A DNA stretch of 64,000 nt from an uncultured Roseovarius sp. (GCA_947496175.1 CANMBU010000001.1:930001-994000), one strand, 5' to 3'. Positions 47,866 to 57,282 are shown, counted from the stretch's first letter. The notes: generated by a model from the sequence alone, not told the origin. Numbers and translations: made by a program.

Positions 47866-48786
47866 CTAATCCCACAAATCGGTGCTGAGGTACTTCAAGC
47901 CGCTGTCACACATAACAATGGCGACTGTGCCACCTTGCTCGACACCGGACAGAAGCTGGATTGCCGCCGCGAGATTGGCTCCGGCAGAGTATCCCGCAAA
48001 AATGCCTTCGTGCCGCGCCAAAAGACGCGTTGCTTCAGCTGCATCTCGTCCTGAAACAGTGACTGATCCAGCTAAATTCACGTTTTCTAGATGAGTTGGG
48101 TTCGCGATTGAATACCCGCCGCCCTGTATAGGATGATCCGGCCTATCAGGTTCCACAGCGTAACAGCGCACACCTTTAGGGTTCAGAAAGCGCGTCGCAC
48201 CGGCCAGTGTTCCACCCGACCCCATGAAATCACAAAATGCCGTCACCTTGCCCTCGGACTGCGCCCAAATCTCCGGGGCGGTACCGGTCTCATGCGCCTC
48301 AGGATTTCCTGCACGCTCAAATTGGTCGGCACGGTAAGCGCTTCGTTCCTGGGTCAACCGTTGTGCTTCTTCTTCGACCAGCGCCAGATCATCGCCAGAA
48401 ACCTCACCCTTTCGGCTCCCAGTCGCTTGCGGAACCAGCACAACCTCCGCTCCCAAAGCGCGCATCATACGCGCCCGTTCTTCAGAATTGCCTTCGCTCA
48501 TCACGGCCACAAAAGGATGCCCCAGAATGCCGCAAACGATGGCCAGACCGGTGCCCATATTGCCAGAGGTCAACTCAACCACAGTTTGCCCTGGCTGAAG
48601 CTCCCCAGATGCACGCGCGCCCTCCACAATCGCCCGAGCCGCTCGGTCTTTCTTGGAAAACCCTGGAAGCAGATAATCGAGCTTGGCCAATATGCGTCCG
48701 TCCAAGCATAATTCGTCTCTAATACGGCTCAACTCGACCAATGGTGTGTTTTCCATTGCTTCGATGAGAGAAGGCAAAACAGTCAT
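47866..48786 (-). CDS. Cysteine synthase-like fold-type II PLP enzyme
   Basis: The 306-residue protein has the fold of O-acetylserine sulfhydrylase: predicted PLP lysine K46 in GFSKKDRA, the substrate loop TSGNMG, the glycine-rich GSGGTLAGA phosphate loop and the C-terminal [11 protein letters not shown]. The segment before the lysine ([13 protein letters not shown]) differs from the usual NPxxSxKxR. It lies between kbl and tdh and overlaps kbl by 4 nt (ATGA), so a role with threonine, serine or aminoketobutyrate is plausible. I do not assign cysK or cysM. Confidence 0.83.
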   Translation of the reverse strand: MTVLPSLIEAMENTPLVELSRIRDELCLDGRILAKLDYLLPGFSKKDRAARAIVEGARASGELQPGQTVVELTSGNMGTGLAIVCGILGHPFVAVMSEGNSEERARMMRALGAEVVLVPQATGSRKGEVSGDDLALVEEEAQRLTQERSAYRADQFERAGNPEAHETGTAPEIWAQSEGKVTAFCDFMGSGGTLAGATRFLNPKGVRCYAVEPDRPDHPIQGGGYSIANPTHLENVNLAGSVTVSGRDAAEATRLLARHEGIFAGYSAGANLAAAIQLLSGVEQGGTVAIVMCDSGLKYLSTDLWD

Positions 48787-49982
48787 GAAATCACCCCGAG
48801 ATCACGGCCTGCGACTTCAAATGCATCTATCGCCTGATCCAGCATATCGCGGGTCAGACCAGCACTCATTTGCGTGCGAATTCGGTCTTGGTCCTTTGGC
48901 ACAACAGGAAAGCTGAAAGCCGTGACATAGACGCCCAGTTCATTTAGACGCGCAGCCATATCCTGCGCCAATTTGGGATCACGCAACATGGCCGGCACAA
49001 TCGCATGTTCGCCGGGCAATAACTCAAAACCCAATTTAGTCATGCCCGCACGAAAATAACTCGCGTTTTCCCACAATTGGGTGCGCAGGTCGTCCCCGCG
49101 CTGCTCCAGAAGTTCAAAAACCTTGAGCGACGCGCCCGCGATCACCGGCGCCAGAGTGTTTGAAAACAAATACGGTCGGGATCTCTGCCTGAGCCAATCG
49201 ACGACCTTGGCGCTGGCTGCAGTGTACCCCCCCGATGCACCGCCCAGCGCCTTGCCCAGAGTGCCGGTGAGGATATCAACCCGCCCCATGACACCACAAT
49301 GTTCGTGGCTGCCACGACCAGATTTGCCCAAAAAGCCCGTCGCGTGGCAATCATCCACCATCACCATGGCGTCATAGGTCTCAGCCAGATCACAAATCTG
49401 ATCGAGCTTTGCGATGTAGCCATCCATTGAGAACACGCCATCGGTAGCGATCATGCGATGTCCGGCACCTTGCGCCTCCTGCAAACAGCGTTCCAGATCA
49501 GCCATATCCGAATTGCCATAGCGATAGCGCTGCGCCTTGCAGAGCCGCACGCCATCAATGATGCTCGCATGGTTCAAAGCATCCGAGATGATCGCATCTT
49601 CGGGACCCAAAAGTGTCTCGAACAAACCTGCATTCGCATCAAAAGCTGCTGCATAAAGTATGGCATCTTCCATACCCAAAAAACCGGCAATGCGTGCTTC
49701 CAGCGTTTTATGTTCTTCTTGCGTGCCACAGATGAAGCGCACACTGGCCATGCCAAACCCGTAGCGATCCAGCGCCTGATGCGCCGCCTTGATGATTTCT
49801 GGATCATCGGCCAAGCCAAGGTAGTTGTTAGCGCACAGATTCACGACAGATTGACCGCTGGCCAGCTCAACCTGACCCGCCTGCATCGACGTGATCACAC
49901 GTTCGGTTTTGTATAGCCCCTCTTCACGCAGACCACCCAACCGACCGTCAAGATCCTGATCAAACCGCTCTGATGCACGCAT
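48783..49982 (-). CDS. kbl: Glycine C-acetyltransferase (2-amino-3-ketobutyrate CoA ligase)
   Basis: Kbl splits 2-amino-3-ketobutyrate with CoA to glycine and acetyl-CoA. The 399-residue alpha-oxoamine synthase has [12 protein letters not shown], the [15 protein letters not shown] aspartate motif and the PLP lysine in [14 protein letters not shown]. With tdh it converts threonine to glycine, or the reverse. AAGGA lies 8 nt before the start, inside a repeat-like element shared with the queG upstream region. It is first in the operon. Confidence 0.95.
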   Translation of the reverse strand: MRASERFDQDLDGRLGGLREEGLYKTERVITSMQAGQVELASGQSVVNLCANNYLGLADDPEIIKAAHQALDRYGFGMASVRFICGTQEEHKTLEARIAGFLGMEDAILYAAAFDANAGLFETLLGPEDAIISDALNHASIIDGVRLCKAQRYRYGNSDMADLERCLQEAQGAGHRMIATDGVFSMDGYIAKLDQICDLAETYDAMVMVDDCHATGFLGKSGRGSHEHCGVMGRVDILTGTLGKALGGASGGYTAASAKVVDWLRQRSRPYLFSNTLAPVIAGASLKVFELLEQRGDDLRTQLWENASYFRAGMTKLGFELLPGEHAIVPAMLRDPKLAQDMAARLNELGVYVTAFSFPVVPKDQDRIRTQMSAGLTRDMLDQAIDAFEVAGRDLGVIS

Positions 49983-49991
49983 GTTCTGATC

Positions 49992-50039
49992 CTTTCATGG
50001 TTCCAGAAACACTCCGGGAGTTTGGGGGCTGGCCCCCAG
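49992..50039 (-). repeat. GC-hairpin repeat element between the MttB-like gene and kbl
   Basis: Read on the minus strand, the stem TGGGGG / CCCCCA with a 4-nt loop is followed by CCCGGAGTGTTTCTGGAAC and then CATGAAAG. The element at 55647-55707 has the same order: a GC stem, then CCAGAGTATTCTTTGGAAC and GATGAAAG. It directly abuts the MttB-like stop codon and supplies the sequence around the kbl ribosome binding site. Confidence 0.65.
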
Positions 50040-51557
50040 TTAATACCATGCCTCGGGGATCTCTGACTTGCGACGGAAAACATAGTCTCGAAGCGCCTCA
50101 TCCACCGCTTCATCAAGAGGTGGGGTTTCGTAGGCGGTCAACATTGTGGTCCAGCGCTCATAAGCACGGCGGCGCATGTCTTTTGACCCGCCTTCCTCCC
50201 AACTTTCGACATTCTCGCTGTCACTTAACGCAGGTTCATAAAAGGCAGTCGTGTAGTTGCGCATCGTATGACCACAGCCGAGGAAATGACCTGCGGGCGC
50301 CACCTCGTCATAGGCATCGCCTGCCATGGCCTCGGGGCTCGCGTCCAAACCGCCCAACAGCTTCTGATACGCGCCCAATCGATCGGCATCCATCACCAGC
50401 TTTTCAAACCCAGTGCAAAGCCCACCTTCCAGCCAACCTGCCGCGTGCAACACAAAATTTGCTCCAGCCAGTGCCGTTGAGTGCATACTGTCGGCACTTT
50501 CATAGGCTGCCTGCGCATCCTCGATCTTGCTTGCTGTCAATGACCCTCCGCAGCGCAAGGGCAATCCGACGCGCCGAGCCATCTGCCCAATCGCATAGTT
50601 GCTCATGACCGGCTCTGGCATACCAAAAGTCGGCGCTCCGCTTTTGAGGCTCATCGAGGAAAGGAAGTTGCCCAACACAAATGGCGCTCCGGGCCGCACG
50701 AGCTGAGAAAACGCACAGCACACCATTGCTTCGGCCATGGCCTGTGTCACGCTGGCCGCCGTACTTACCGGCCCCATGGCACCGGACAGAATGAACGGAA
50801 CAACAACGATCCCCTGACCGCGTCCACAATAGACCTGAATCGCCTGGCTCACCACTTTGTCCACCAAAAGCGGTGAGTTGGTGTTCACATTCCCCATGAT
50901 GACGCAGTTCTGGTCGAAAACATCCTTGCCATGCAAAATCTCGGCCATATCCACGCTATCTTGCGCGCGGCTCATCTCGGTAATCGCGCCAAGATGCGGT
51001 TTGTCCGACCGCGTCATATGCATATACACCATATCAAGATGCCGATGGCTGACCGGCACGTCACACGGCTCACAAATCACAAGGCCCGTATGATGCAAAT
51101 TCGGGTGCATGTAGGCGAGCTTGACCAGCTTCTCAAAGCTTTCCATGTCGCCATAGCGCCGCCCACCCTCCATATCGCGCACAAAAGGCGCGCCATAGAT
51201 CGGCGCAAACACCTGATTATTGCCGCCAATAACAACGCTACGCTCTGGATTCCGCGCAATTTGCGTGAATTCCGGTGGCGCAAGCCTGCAAAGCTCGCGA
51301 ACGCGCGTGGCATCTATATGCACCCTGTTGTCTTTAACCTCAGCACCGCCTTCTATCCAAATGCGGTGCGCCTCAGGATCATCGCGAAACTCAATGCCAA
51401 CATTCTCGATCAGCCAATCAACTTGAGCATCAAGAACTGCGAGCGTTTCATCATCGATCACATCGAAAAACGGCAGCTGTCTCTGCACATGGGGCGATAC
51501 AGGCACTGTGGTGTCTGCATTCAATCTATCGATACGGGCACGTGCGCGTCTAGCCAT
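50040..51557 (-). CDS. Trimethylamine methyltransferase (MttB) superfamily protein, non-pyrrolysine
   Basis: The 505-residue protein belongs to the MttB superfamily (TIM-barrel corrinoid-dependent methyltransferases), with segments GNFLSSMSLKSGAPTFGMPEP and CGGSLTASKIEDAQAAYESA. The frame is open throughout, with no internal TAG, so it is a non-pyrrolysine member like glycine betaine methyltransferase MtgB. No corrinoid protein or activating enzyme is next to it. The start is the ATG with GGGAG 6 nt upstream. It is divergent from a LysR gene whose promoter holds a T-N11-A box. Substrate is likely a quaternary amine. Confidence 0.85.
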   Translation of the reverse strand: MARRARARIDRLNADTTVPVSPHVQRQLPFFDVIDDETLAVLDAQVDWLIENVGIEFRDDPEAHRIWIEGGAEVKDNRVHIDATRVRELCRLAPPEFTQIARNPERSVVIGGNNQVFAPIYGAPFVRDMEGGRRYGDMESFEKLVKLAYMHPNLHHTGLVICEPCDVPVSHRHLDMVYMHMTRSDKPHLGAITEMSRAQDSVDMAEILHGKDVFDQNCVIMGNVNTNSPLLVDKVVSQAIQVYCGRGQGIVVVPFILSGAMGPVSTAASVTQAMAEAMVCCAFSQLVRPGAPFVLGNFLSSMSLKSGAPTFGMPEPVMSNYAIGQMARRVGLPLRCGGSLTASKIEDAQAAYESADSMHSTALAGANFVLHAAGWLEGGLCTGFEKLVMDADRLGAYQKLLGGLDASPEAMAGDAYDEVAPAGHFLGCGHTMRNYTTAFYEPALSDSENVESWEEGGSKDMRRRAYERWTTMLTAYETPPLDEAVDEALRDYVFRRKSEIPEAWY

Positions 51558-51632
51558 GTGGTACTCCCTAGCTTCCAATCAATCTATATCGCCACACTAA
51601 CTCTGTGATGCTTGAAAAAATCAGGGTTTTGG

Positions 51633-51647
51633 ATAATCTCAGATTAT
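51633..51647. promoter_or_regulatory. LysR-type T-N11-A box over the lysR start codon
   Basis: Perfect 7-bp arms ATAATCT and AGATTAT around one base contain TAATCTCAGATTA, a T-N11-A motif with full dyad symmetry. It overlaps the first two bases of the lysR ATG (51646) and lies 76 bp before the MttB-like start. This fits autorepression plus control of the divergent gene. Confidence 0.72.
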
Positions 51648-52542
51648 GCAAAAGCTTTGGAAACTGGTCTCGTCTCCGCGCCACCTGCTTGTGTTTGAGG
51701 CCGCCGCACGTACAGGGTCTTTCACGAAGGCCGCGCAAGAGTTGAATGTACAACAACCCGCCGTGTCTGCGTCTATAAAACAGCTTGAGACGTCGCTTGG
51801 CATCCACCTATTCGATCGCGCGCACAGATCGGTCACCTTGACCCAGGCAGGTGAACGCCTCTTCAATGAAGTGTCTTCTGCCTTTTCGCGCATTCACCAA
51901 ACGGCGGAAGTCCTGAGTGCCCGCAATGAGCAAGCCCATGTCACGCTTTCGGCGTCTACCGCCTTTGCGCACTATTGGATGGTGCCGAGGCTTGCAAAAT
52001 TTCATCTGGCACAGCCAGACATAGATTTGCGCCTGCAAACCTCAGAACGGGAACCCTCCATTGGGAGTGATGGGATTAGCCTTGCCATTCGGCGTGGACA
52101 TGGCGACTGGCCTGGATGCGATAGCCACCTGATTGCACCAGAGGTCATCATGCCAATCGCCGCGCCGCGAGTGAGCGCCGCGGCAATCAATCTCAAGACA
52201 GTGGCAAACCTGATAAATGAGACCCTGATTCACCTCGAAGAACCAATTCGCGAACGCCCCGGGTGGGCAGATTTCTTTGCTCATTGGAACGTGCCCTATG
52301 CAGAGCCAAAGGTTGGGTTGCGCTTGAATGACTATGCTCTTGTCCTTCAGGCGGCCATCGCAGGTGAGGGCTTTGCCTTTGGATGGCAACATGTGACCGA
52401 TCAGTTAATTTCGCAGGGCCTACTTGTTGCCAAACCGGAATGGTCTTGGGAAACCGGCGCGGGATTCTACCTCGTTTGGTCAAGTTCTGAGCCATTGAGT
52501 CCACAGGAACAGGCCGTCAGAGACTGGCTGATCGGGCTCTAG
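51646..52542 (+). CDS. LysR-family transcriptional regulator
   Basis: The 298-residue protein has an N-terminal winged helix (residues about 12-70, TGSFTKAAQELNVQQPAVSASIKQLE) and a LysR substrate domain of the GcvA-like subgroup. It is divergent from the MttB-like gene, the usual layout for a LysR regulator and its target. A perfect dyad sits on its own start codon. The effector may be the methylated amine degraded nearby. Confidence 0.9.
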   Translation: MQKLWKLVSSPRHLLVFEAAARTGSFTKAAQELNVQQPAVSASIKQLETSLGIHLFDRAHRSVTLTQAGERLFNEVSSAFSRIHQTAEVLSARNEQAHVTLSASTAFAHYWMVPRLAKFHLAQPDIDLRLQTSEREPSIGSDGISLAIRRGHGDWPGCDSHLIAPEVIMPIAAPRVSAAAINLKTVANLINETLIHLEEPIRERPGWADFFAHWNVPYAEPKVGLRLNDYALVLQAAIAGEGFAFGWQHVTDQLISQGLLVAKPEWSWETGAGFYLVWSSSEPLSPQEQAVRDWLIGL

Positions 52543-52554
52543 CCTGGAAATGCT

Positions 52555-54555
52555 TTAACTCGCTATTCTGGGGCGCCCACTGATTTCCACGGTGATTTCT
52601 GCTTCTAGAAACATCTCTCGCGCTTCCGCTTCTGCCGTTTTGACATCGCGTTCTTTACGGATCTGAAGATCCTCAGCGCCTGCATCCTCCGCCTGACGTT
52701 GCGCATCCGCTTCAAGAACGCGTTCCAATCTAGCCATTGCAGCTTCCGCATCCACAAAATCCTCGGGGCCAGACTCCAGATGCACGCGAAAACGGCCTTC
52801 GGCTGGGCTGGTAACTGTTCCGCTGCGGCGAATTGTGACGCGTCCCACCACGGCCCCAATGGCATTGGCCACGCCCGCGTGTTCCGGCAGTATCATTTCG
52901 CACCCCAAATGCGTTCCTACCTCCGGATAGTAAGTGGCCGCGGACGCACCCAGCCCCACTACAGGCACGTTCAAACCAGCGTCGAGTCGGACAAGACCAC
53001 GATGGTGGTCCAATCCTCTTTGCATAAGAATATGGCGTGACAGAACATCCGGCGGCATAGCAAAATCATACTCTTCTTCATCAAAAGCAGTCTCTAACAA
53101 TGCTAAACTTGTTTGATAACTTACTTGATCGACGATCATCTGCGCCATGGACTTGGGGTCTGGGCAAAGCTGGTTACCACTGCCTGTGCGCTTTCGTCCA
53201 ATCAACATCATGGCCTTTACGGCAGCATCTCGATCCCATGCATCTAGCTTACCCAAAACATGGCACGCATCCGAAGGTGTGGCGCCAGCCAGCTGAACGA
53301 TCCCGCGATTGACCAACCGCTTCAACCCGGAGCCCTCTAATCGCGTTTTCAAAACTTCGCTCACTGGCTGCGCCTTACCGCTAAATCGCGCCAACAGGGC
53401 CATGTCTTTCGCGCTCAGCCCCCCAGTATCTGCGCCCTCTACGAGACGCACAAATCGCGCATCATATTCCCCGGGCGTATCGCTGCGCAGCTGCTCGTCA
53501 AGGGCGGCATGTACGCTGTCCGGATCTTCGCTCGCAATCAAACTGATCGGTATGACACGACGAGGCCCCAGTGTGATCCCACCTATCAATCCTTCATCGA
53601 TTACGTGTACTTCACTATCGCCACCAAGGCCCGTTGTGCGCATGGCCACCGCCTCGACCATAGTGCGCCACTGCCCGACACGCGCTCCGTTAGGATCAAT
53701 CGCCGGTCGTCCCCCTCGCAAAACCGCAACATCCGTTGTGGTCCCGCCTATGTCCGAAACCAAAGCATGATCGATATTCGTCATCCATTGCGCACCCACA
53801 ATACTCGCAGCCGGACCACTCAATATGGTTTCAATAGGGCGTTGCTTGGCCTGTTCGGCTGAAATCAACGCCCCGTCACCGCGGACAACCATCAATGGCG
53901 CTTCAATCTTCAGTCGTTCGAGGGTGCCATCCGCCTTTTCAATCAGCCGGGTGATCATTCCAATAAGCCGTGCATTCAGCAAGGCCGTGAGGGCGCGTTT
54001 GGGGCCATTGAGCTTCGCTGAAAGGTGGTGAGAGCAGCTTACTGGCTTGCCAGTTGCTTTGCGAATTAAGTCTGCTGCACGCAATTCATGCGCAGGATTG
54101 CGGGTTGCAAACTGACTGGCAACCGCGAATGCAGAAACCTCAATATCAGAGTCTAACCAAGCCAAAAGCGCAGTTTCATCCAACGCAGCTCTTTCCGTTC
54201 CGGCATGGCTATGCCCCCCGACAAGCACGATCGAAGGATCCCCGGATAACGCCTCGGCCAAACCCTGCGTGCCGAGGTCGCTTTCTTTGAAACCGATATA
54301 AACAAAACCGATGCGCCCGCCCTGTCCTTCGACAAGGGCATTGGTGGCCAAAGTCGTCGATAAGGATGCCAGTGCGATATCTTTTGGCAAGATGCCACTT
54401 TGGCTCAGAACGGCCTCAATCGCCTCACCAATCCCCACCGAAAGGTCATGCCGCGTGGTCAGCGCTTTGCTACTGGCGATCACATGCTCTTCGTCGCGTA
54501 ACAGCACAGCGTCCGTGTAAGTTCCGCCTGTATCAACACCGAGAAGCACTGGCAT
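52555..54555 (-). CDS. Hydantoinase/oxoprolinase HyuA-type protein
   Basis: The 666-residue protein has the ASKHA-fold phosphate motif GVDTGGTYTDAVLL at the N terminus and the second motif DIGGTTTDVAVLRGG near residue 265, as in the ATP-dependent HyuA subunit of N-methylhydantoinase and 5-oxoprolinase. No HyuB partner gene is adjacent, which is unusual. It lies downstream of queG by 45 bp and is convergent with lysR. It might act on a cyclic amide or might be an ATPase with another role. Confidence 0.87.
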   Translation of the reverse strand: MPVLLGVDTGGTYTDAVLLRDEEHVIASSKALTTRHDLSVGIGEAIEAVLSQSGILPKDIALASLSTTLATNALVEGQGGRIGFVYIGFKESDLGTQGLAEALSGDPSIVLVGGHSHAGTERAALDETALLAWLDSDIEVSAFAVASQFATRNPAHELRAADLIRKATGKPVSCSHHLSAKLNGPKRALTALLNARLIGMITRLIEKADGTLERLKIEAPLMVVRGDGALISAEQAKQRPIETILSGPAASIVGAQWMTNIDHALVSDIGGTTTDVAVLRGGRPAIDPNGARVGQWRTMVEAVAMRTTGLGGDSEVHVIDEGLIGGITLGPRRVIPISLIASEDPDSVHAALDEQLRSDTPGEYDARFVRLVEGADTGGLSAKDMALLARFSGKAQPVSEVLKTRLEGSGLKRLVNRGIVQLAGATPSDACHVLGKLDAWDRDAAVKAMMLIGRKRTGSGNQLCPDPKSMAQMIVDQVSYQTSLALLETAFDEEEYDFAMPPDVLSRHILMQRGLDHHRGLVRLDAGLNVPVVGLGASAATYYPEVGTHLGCEMILPEHAGVANAIGAVVGRVTIRRSGTVTSPAEGRFRVHLESGPEDFVDAEAAMARLERVLEADAQRQAEDAGAEDLQIRKERDVKTAEAEAREMFLEAEITVEISGRPRIAS

Positions 54556-54600
54556 AAGAATTCCCCCAAATGTCTGGAAAGGTGTATCGCCTGCGCTGGG

Positions 54601-55653
54601 CTATTCCAGCCTATTTGCGGCATCCTTCAGTCGCAGAACAGCCCATCTTGCCGCATCAGCCACCGTCGCGTCTGTATCATCACAAAGCGACTGGGCAATC
54701 TCAACTAAACCTGCATCTCCAGAATTCCCAATCGCGTACAAAACGTTTCGCACAAACCGGTCTCTGCCAATGCGTTTGATAGGACTTCTAGAGAACATTG
54801 TTCGAAATGACGCATCACTGAGTACTGCAAGTTCTGACAGCTTAGGCGCGGTCAAGTCTTCTCGCGCGTGGTACCGCACCTCTCGCGCTTCGACCGCAAA
54901 CTTGTTCCACGGACACACCGCCAGACAATCGTCACAGCCATAAATCCGGTTGCCCATCTTGCGACGCAGCTCTTCGTCAACGGGGCCTTTATGCTCAATG
55001 GTGAGATAGGAAATGCATCGCCGCGCATCGAGCTGATAGGGCGCGGGAAACGCTTCCGTCGGGCACACGTCCAAACATGCTCGACAAGATCCACAATGAT
55101 CGATTTCAGCTGAATCAGTGTCGATTTCCAATGTTGAAAAGATAGAACCAATAAAAAACCAACTGCCCAATTCCCGACTGACCAGATTGGTGTGTTTCCC
55201 CTGCCATCCAAGCCCTGCGGCATGCCCCAGCGGCTTTTCCGCGACTGGGGCCGTGTCAACGAACACCTTCACCTCACCCCCGGCCTCTGCAATCAACCAC
55301 CGCGCCAGCCGTTTGAGGCGTTTCTTGACCACGTCATGGTAATCCTTGTTACGCGCATAAACCGAAATCGTCCCAAGCTCAGGGTCATCCAGATTGGCCA
55401 AAGGGTCTTCGGTCGGCGTATAGCTTTCGGCTAATACGATCACCGATTGTGCCTCGGGCCACAACGCACTGGGATCCCCCCGCCAATGCGCCCGGTCCGC
55501 AAGCCAGGCCATTTGCCCATGATACCCCTTATCCAGAAACGCCGCCAACCGATCCGGCACCTTTGGCACATCACTCGGCCGACACACCCGACAGGCATCA
55601 AACCCTTCTGACACAGCCTGTGCCACAAGCCGCTGTTTCAAGCTGTCTTTCAT
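54601..55653 (-). CDS. queG: Epoxyqueuosine reductase
   Basis: QueG performs the last step of queuosine synthesis, reducing epoxyqueuosine in tRNA with a cobalamin cofactor. The 350-residue protein has an N-terminal cobalamin domain, two 4Fe-4S cysteine sets ([12 protein letters not shown] and [10 protein letters not shown]) and a C-terminal HEAT-like repeat. The ATG used (MKDSLKQRL) is preceded by GGAA and lies at the edge of the GC-hairpin element. Confidence 0.95.
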   Translation of the reverse strand: MKDSLKQRLVAQAVSEGFDACRVCRPSDVPKVPDRLAAFLDKGYHGQMAWLADRAHWRGDPSALWPEAQSVIVLAESYTPTEDPLANLDDPELGTISVYARNKDYHDVVKKRLKRLARWLIAEAGGEVKVFVDTAPVAEKPLGHAAGLGWQGKHTNLVSRELGSWFFIGSIFSTLEIDTDSAEIDHCGSCRACLDVCPTEAFPAPYQLDARRCISYLTIEHKGPVDEELRRKMGNRIYGCDDCLAVCPWNKFAVEAREVRYHAREDLTAPKLSELAVLSDASFRTMFSRSPIKRIGRDRFVRNVLYAIGNSGDAGLVEIAQSLCDDTDATVADAARWAVLRLKDAANRLE

Positions 55654-55707
55654 CGTTCCAAAGAATACTCTGGGGTGAGGCCGCAGGCCGAGGGGCAAAG
55701 CCCCTCC
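55647..55707 (-). repeat. GC-hairpin repeat element between GST and queG
   Basis: On the minus strand, the stem GAGGGGC / GCCCCTC (55700-55706 with 55690-55696) is followed by a second small stem GGCC / GGCC, then CCAGAGTATTCTTTGGAAC and GATGAAAG. The conserved tail matches the element before kbl at 49992-50039. It abuts the GST stop and includes the queG ribosome binding site and start codon. Confidence 0.65.
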
Positions 55708-56373
55708 CTAAAAGTCGAGATCTGCATAATGCGCAGGCGGTGGAAAGCCCGGAACCTGATCTGCAAGAATACTACGGAACGCAGGGCGCGATTTAATCTT
55801 GGCGTACCAATCTTTGACTGTTTCGGACCGGTTCCAATCGACGTCCGAGATGTAATCAAGGCTCGAAATATGGGCGGCAGCCGCAAAATCGGCCATGGTC
55901 ATCACATCACCAGCCAGCCATCGACGGCGATCCAGCAACCACGTCATGTAGTCGAGATGAAACTTGATCGCCTTGGCGCCTGCTTTGACATTCGTGCTGT
56001 CAGGAAACCCTTGCCCCATGACCTTCTTGTTAACGCGCTCATACAAAAGCTTGGACGTCACTTCGCTATGAAACTTGTCGTCAAACCAGGCCACGATGCG
56101 GCGGACTTCAAATTTGGCCTCATGCCCCTTCGGCATCAGCGCAGGTTCAGGGTACTTGTCCTCCAGATACTCGCAAATTGGTGTGCTCTCCGACAGTGTC
56201 ATATTGTCGATCTTCAGAACCGGGACTTTGCCTGCGGGATTGCGCCTCAGAAAATCGGCATCCCCCTCCCAGTACCTTTCCTCGGCCAATTCGCACTCAA
56301 TCCGTTTCTCCGCCAAACACAGGCGAACTTTTCTGCAAAAGGGGGAAAGCGGCACGTGATACAGCTTAGCCAT
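55708..56373 (-). CDS. Glutathione S-transferase family protein
   Basis: The 221-residue protein has an N-terminal thioredoxin-like GST domain (PLSPFCRKVRLCLAEK, with the glutathione-binding ES in LSESTPICEYLE) and a C-terminal helical domain. The cysteine in SPFCRK suggests a catalytic Cys rather than Ser or Tyr. The start is the ATG beginning MAKLYHVPLS, with GGAA upstream. It lies between mtgA and queG on the same strand. The substrate is unknown. Confidence 0.9.
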   Translation of the reverse strand: MAKLYHVPLSPFCRKVRLCLAEKRIECELAEERYWEGDADFLRRNPAGKVPVLKIDNMTLSESTPICEYLEDKYPEPALMPKGHEAKFEVRRIVAWFDDKFHSEVTSKLLYERVNKKVMGQGFPDSTNVKAGAKAIKFHLDYMTWLLDRRRWLAGDVMTMADFAAAAHISSLDYISDVDWNRSETVKDWYAKIKSRPAFRSILADQVPGFPPPAHYADLDF

Positions 56374-56430
56374 GCGAATTCCGGTCAGTGAACGTAAACT
56401 GCCTCTCAATGCCGCGTTTGGCACCGTATT

Positions 56431-57165
56431 TCAATCCTCGAAACACGCGGCACGCCCATCACGGCGGATCGTGGCCGCGCCATCACGCACCTGCCGCGCG
56501 CGTTTTCGAACAAAATCGCTCGGCTGAGAGGCGGATCGCTCTTTGGGGTTGGGTAAAATTGCAGCAAGCAACGCAGCTTGCTGCTCGCTTAGGTTTTCTG
56601 GGCCCGTCCCAAAGTAATGACGCGCTGCCGCCTCAACACCAAAAACCCCTTCATCAAACTCAGCCACGTTGAGGTACACTTCCAGAATGCGCTGTTTCGA
56701 CCAGAAGGTTTCGACCAAAGGCGTGATGAGTGCTTCAAAGGCTTTTCGTGACCAACTCCGGCCATGCCAAAGATAAACATTCTTAACGACTTGCTGCGTC
56801 AGTGTCGACGCTCCGCGCCCCGCGCCGTCTTCCAAAGCGGTACGAATGGCGTTCATGTCGAAGCCCCAATGCAAACAAAAATTCGCGTCTTCTGCCGCCA
56901 CCAAAGAGCGCGGCATCGCCTCCGCCATCTCCTCAATCGGCACCCATTGATGGTCAACACCAGACAGCCGTGACGCTTCTTGCGACATGTATAGTGTGCG
57001 AGGAGGGTCCAGATACGCATGTACTGCCACGGTGGCACCTACAATAATGGCTACAATCAACGCCCCACGTAAAACCCAACGCCAAACCCAATGCACGGGC
57101 GCAAGCATCCGTTCGATCAGACGCGCCGGTAGGCTTGGTTTGGGTTTGGATTTACGCTTCGCCAT
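56431..57165 (-). CDS. mtgA: Monofunctional biosynthetic peptidoglycan transglycosylase
   Basis: MtgA polymerises lipid II into glycan strands. The 244-residue protein has a cytoplasmic basic N terminus, one membrane helix (about residues 32-52) and a GT51 domain with EDANFCLHWGFD, the catalytic Glu motif, and GASTLTQQVVKN. There is no transpeptidase domain, unlike PBP1C at the other end of the window. It starts 117 bp upstream of the gltB stop, with the gltB terminator between. Confidence 0.95.
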   Translation of the reverse strand: MAKRKSKPKPSLPARLIERMLAPVHWVWRWVLRGALIVAIIVGATVAVHAYLDPPRTLYMSQEASRLSGVDHQWVPIEEMAEAMPRSLVAAEDANFCLHWGFDMNAIRTALEDGAGRGASTLTQQVVKNVYLWHGRSWSRKAFEALITPLVETFWSKQRILEVYLNVAEFDEGVFGVEAAARHYFGTGPENLSEQQAALLAAILPNPKERSASQPSDFVRKRARQVRDGAATIRRDGRAACFED

Positions 57166-57229
57166 CTACGCCAGCTATAACGCAGCAGGACTATAAGCGG
57201 TCAATCCGCCGCTTGACCTGGTACAGAAA

Positions 57230-57268
57230 AATGGATGAGCGTGTGCCCAATACACACACCCATCCATT
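57230..57268 (-). terminator. Strong intrinsic terminator after gltB
   Basis: Outer arms AATGGATG / CATCCATT (57230-57237 and 57261-57268) continue into an inner stem of about 8 bp with two mismatches and a 7-nt loop. On the minus strand the stem runs into TTTTTC. It lies 14 bp after the gltB stop. Confidence 0.93.
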
Positions 57269-57282
57269 CATGTTTTCAGACT

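Noticed and set aside
46654..48054. Long open frame (466 codons) opposite tdh and its neighbours
   Set aside because: It spans the ends of three well-supported genes on the minus strand, so it is a codon-bias shadow.
47866..48786. Calling the PLP enzyme cysK or cysM
   Set aside because: The segment before the catalytic lysine is atypical and the setting between kbl and tdh does not fit cysteine synthesis.
50040..51557. Pyrrolysine-containing trimethylamine methyltransferase
   Set aside because: The frame is open without an internal TAG and no pyl genes are near, so it is a non-pyrrolysine member.
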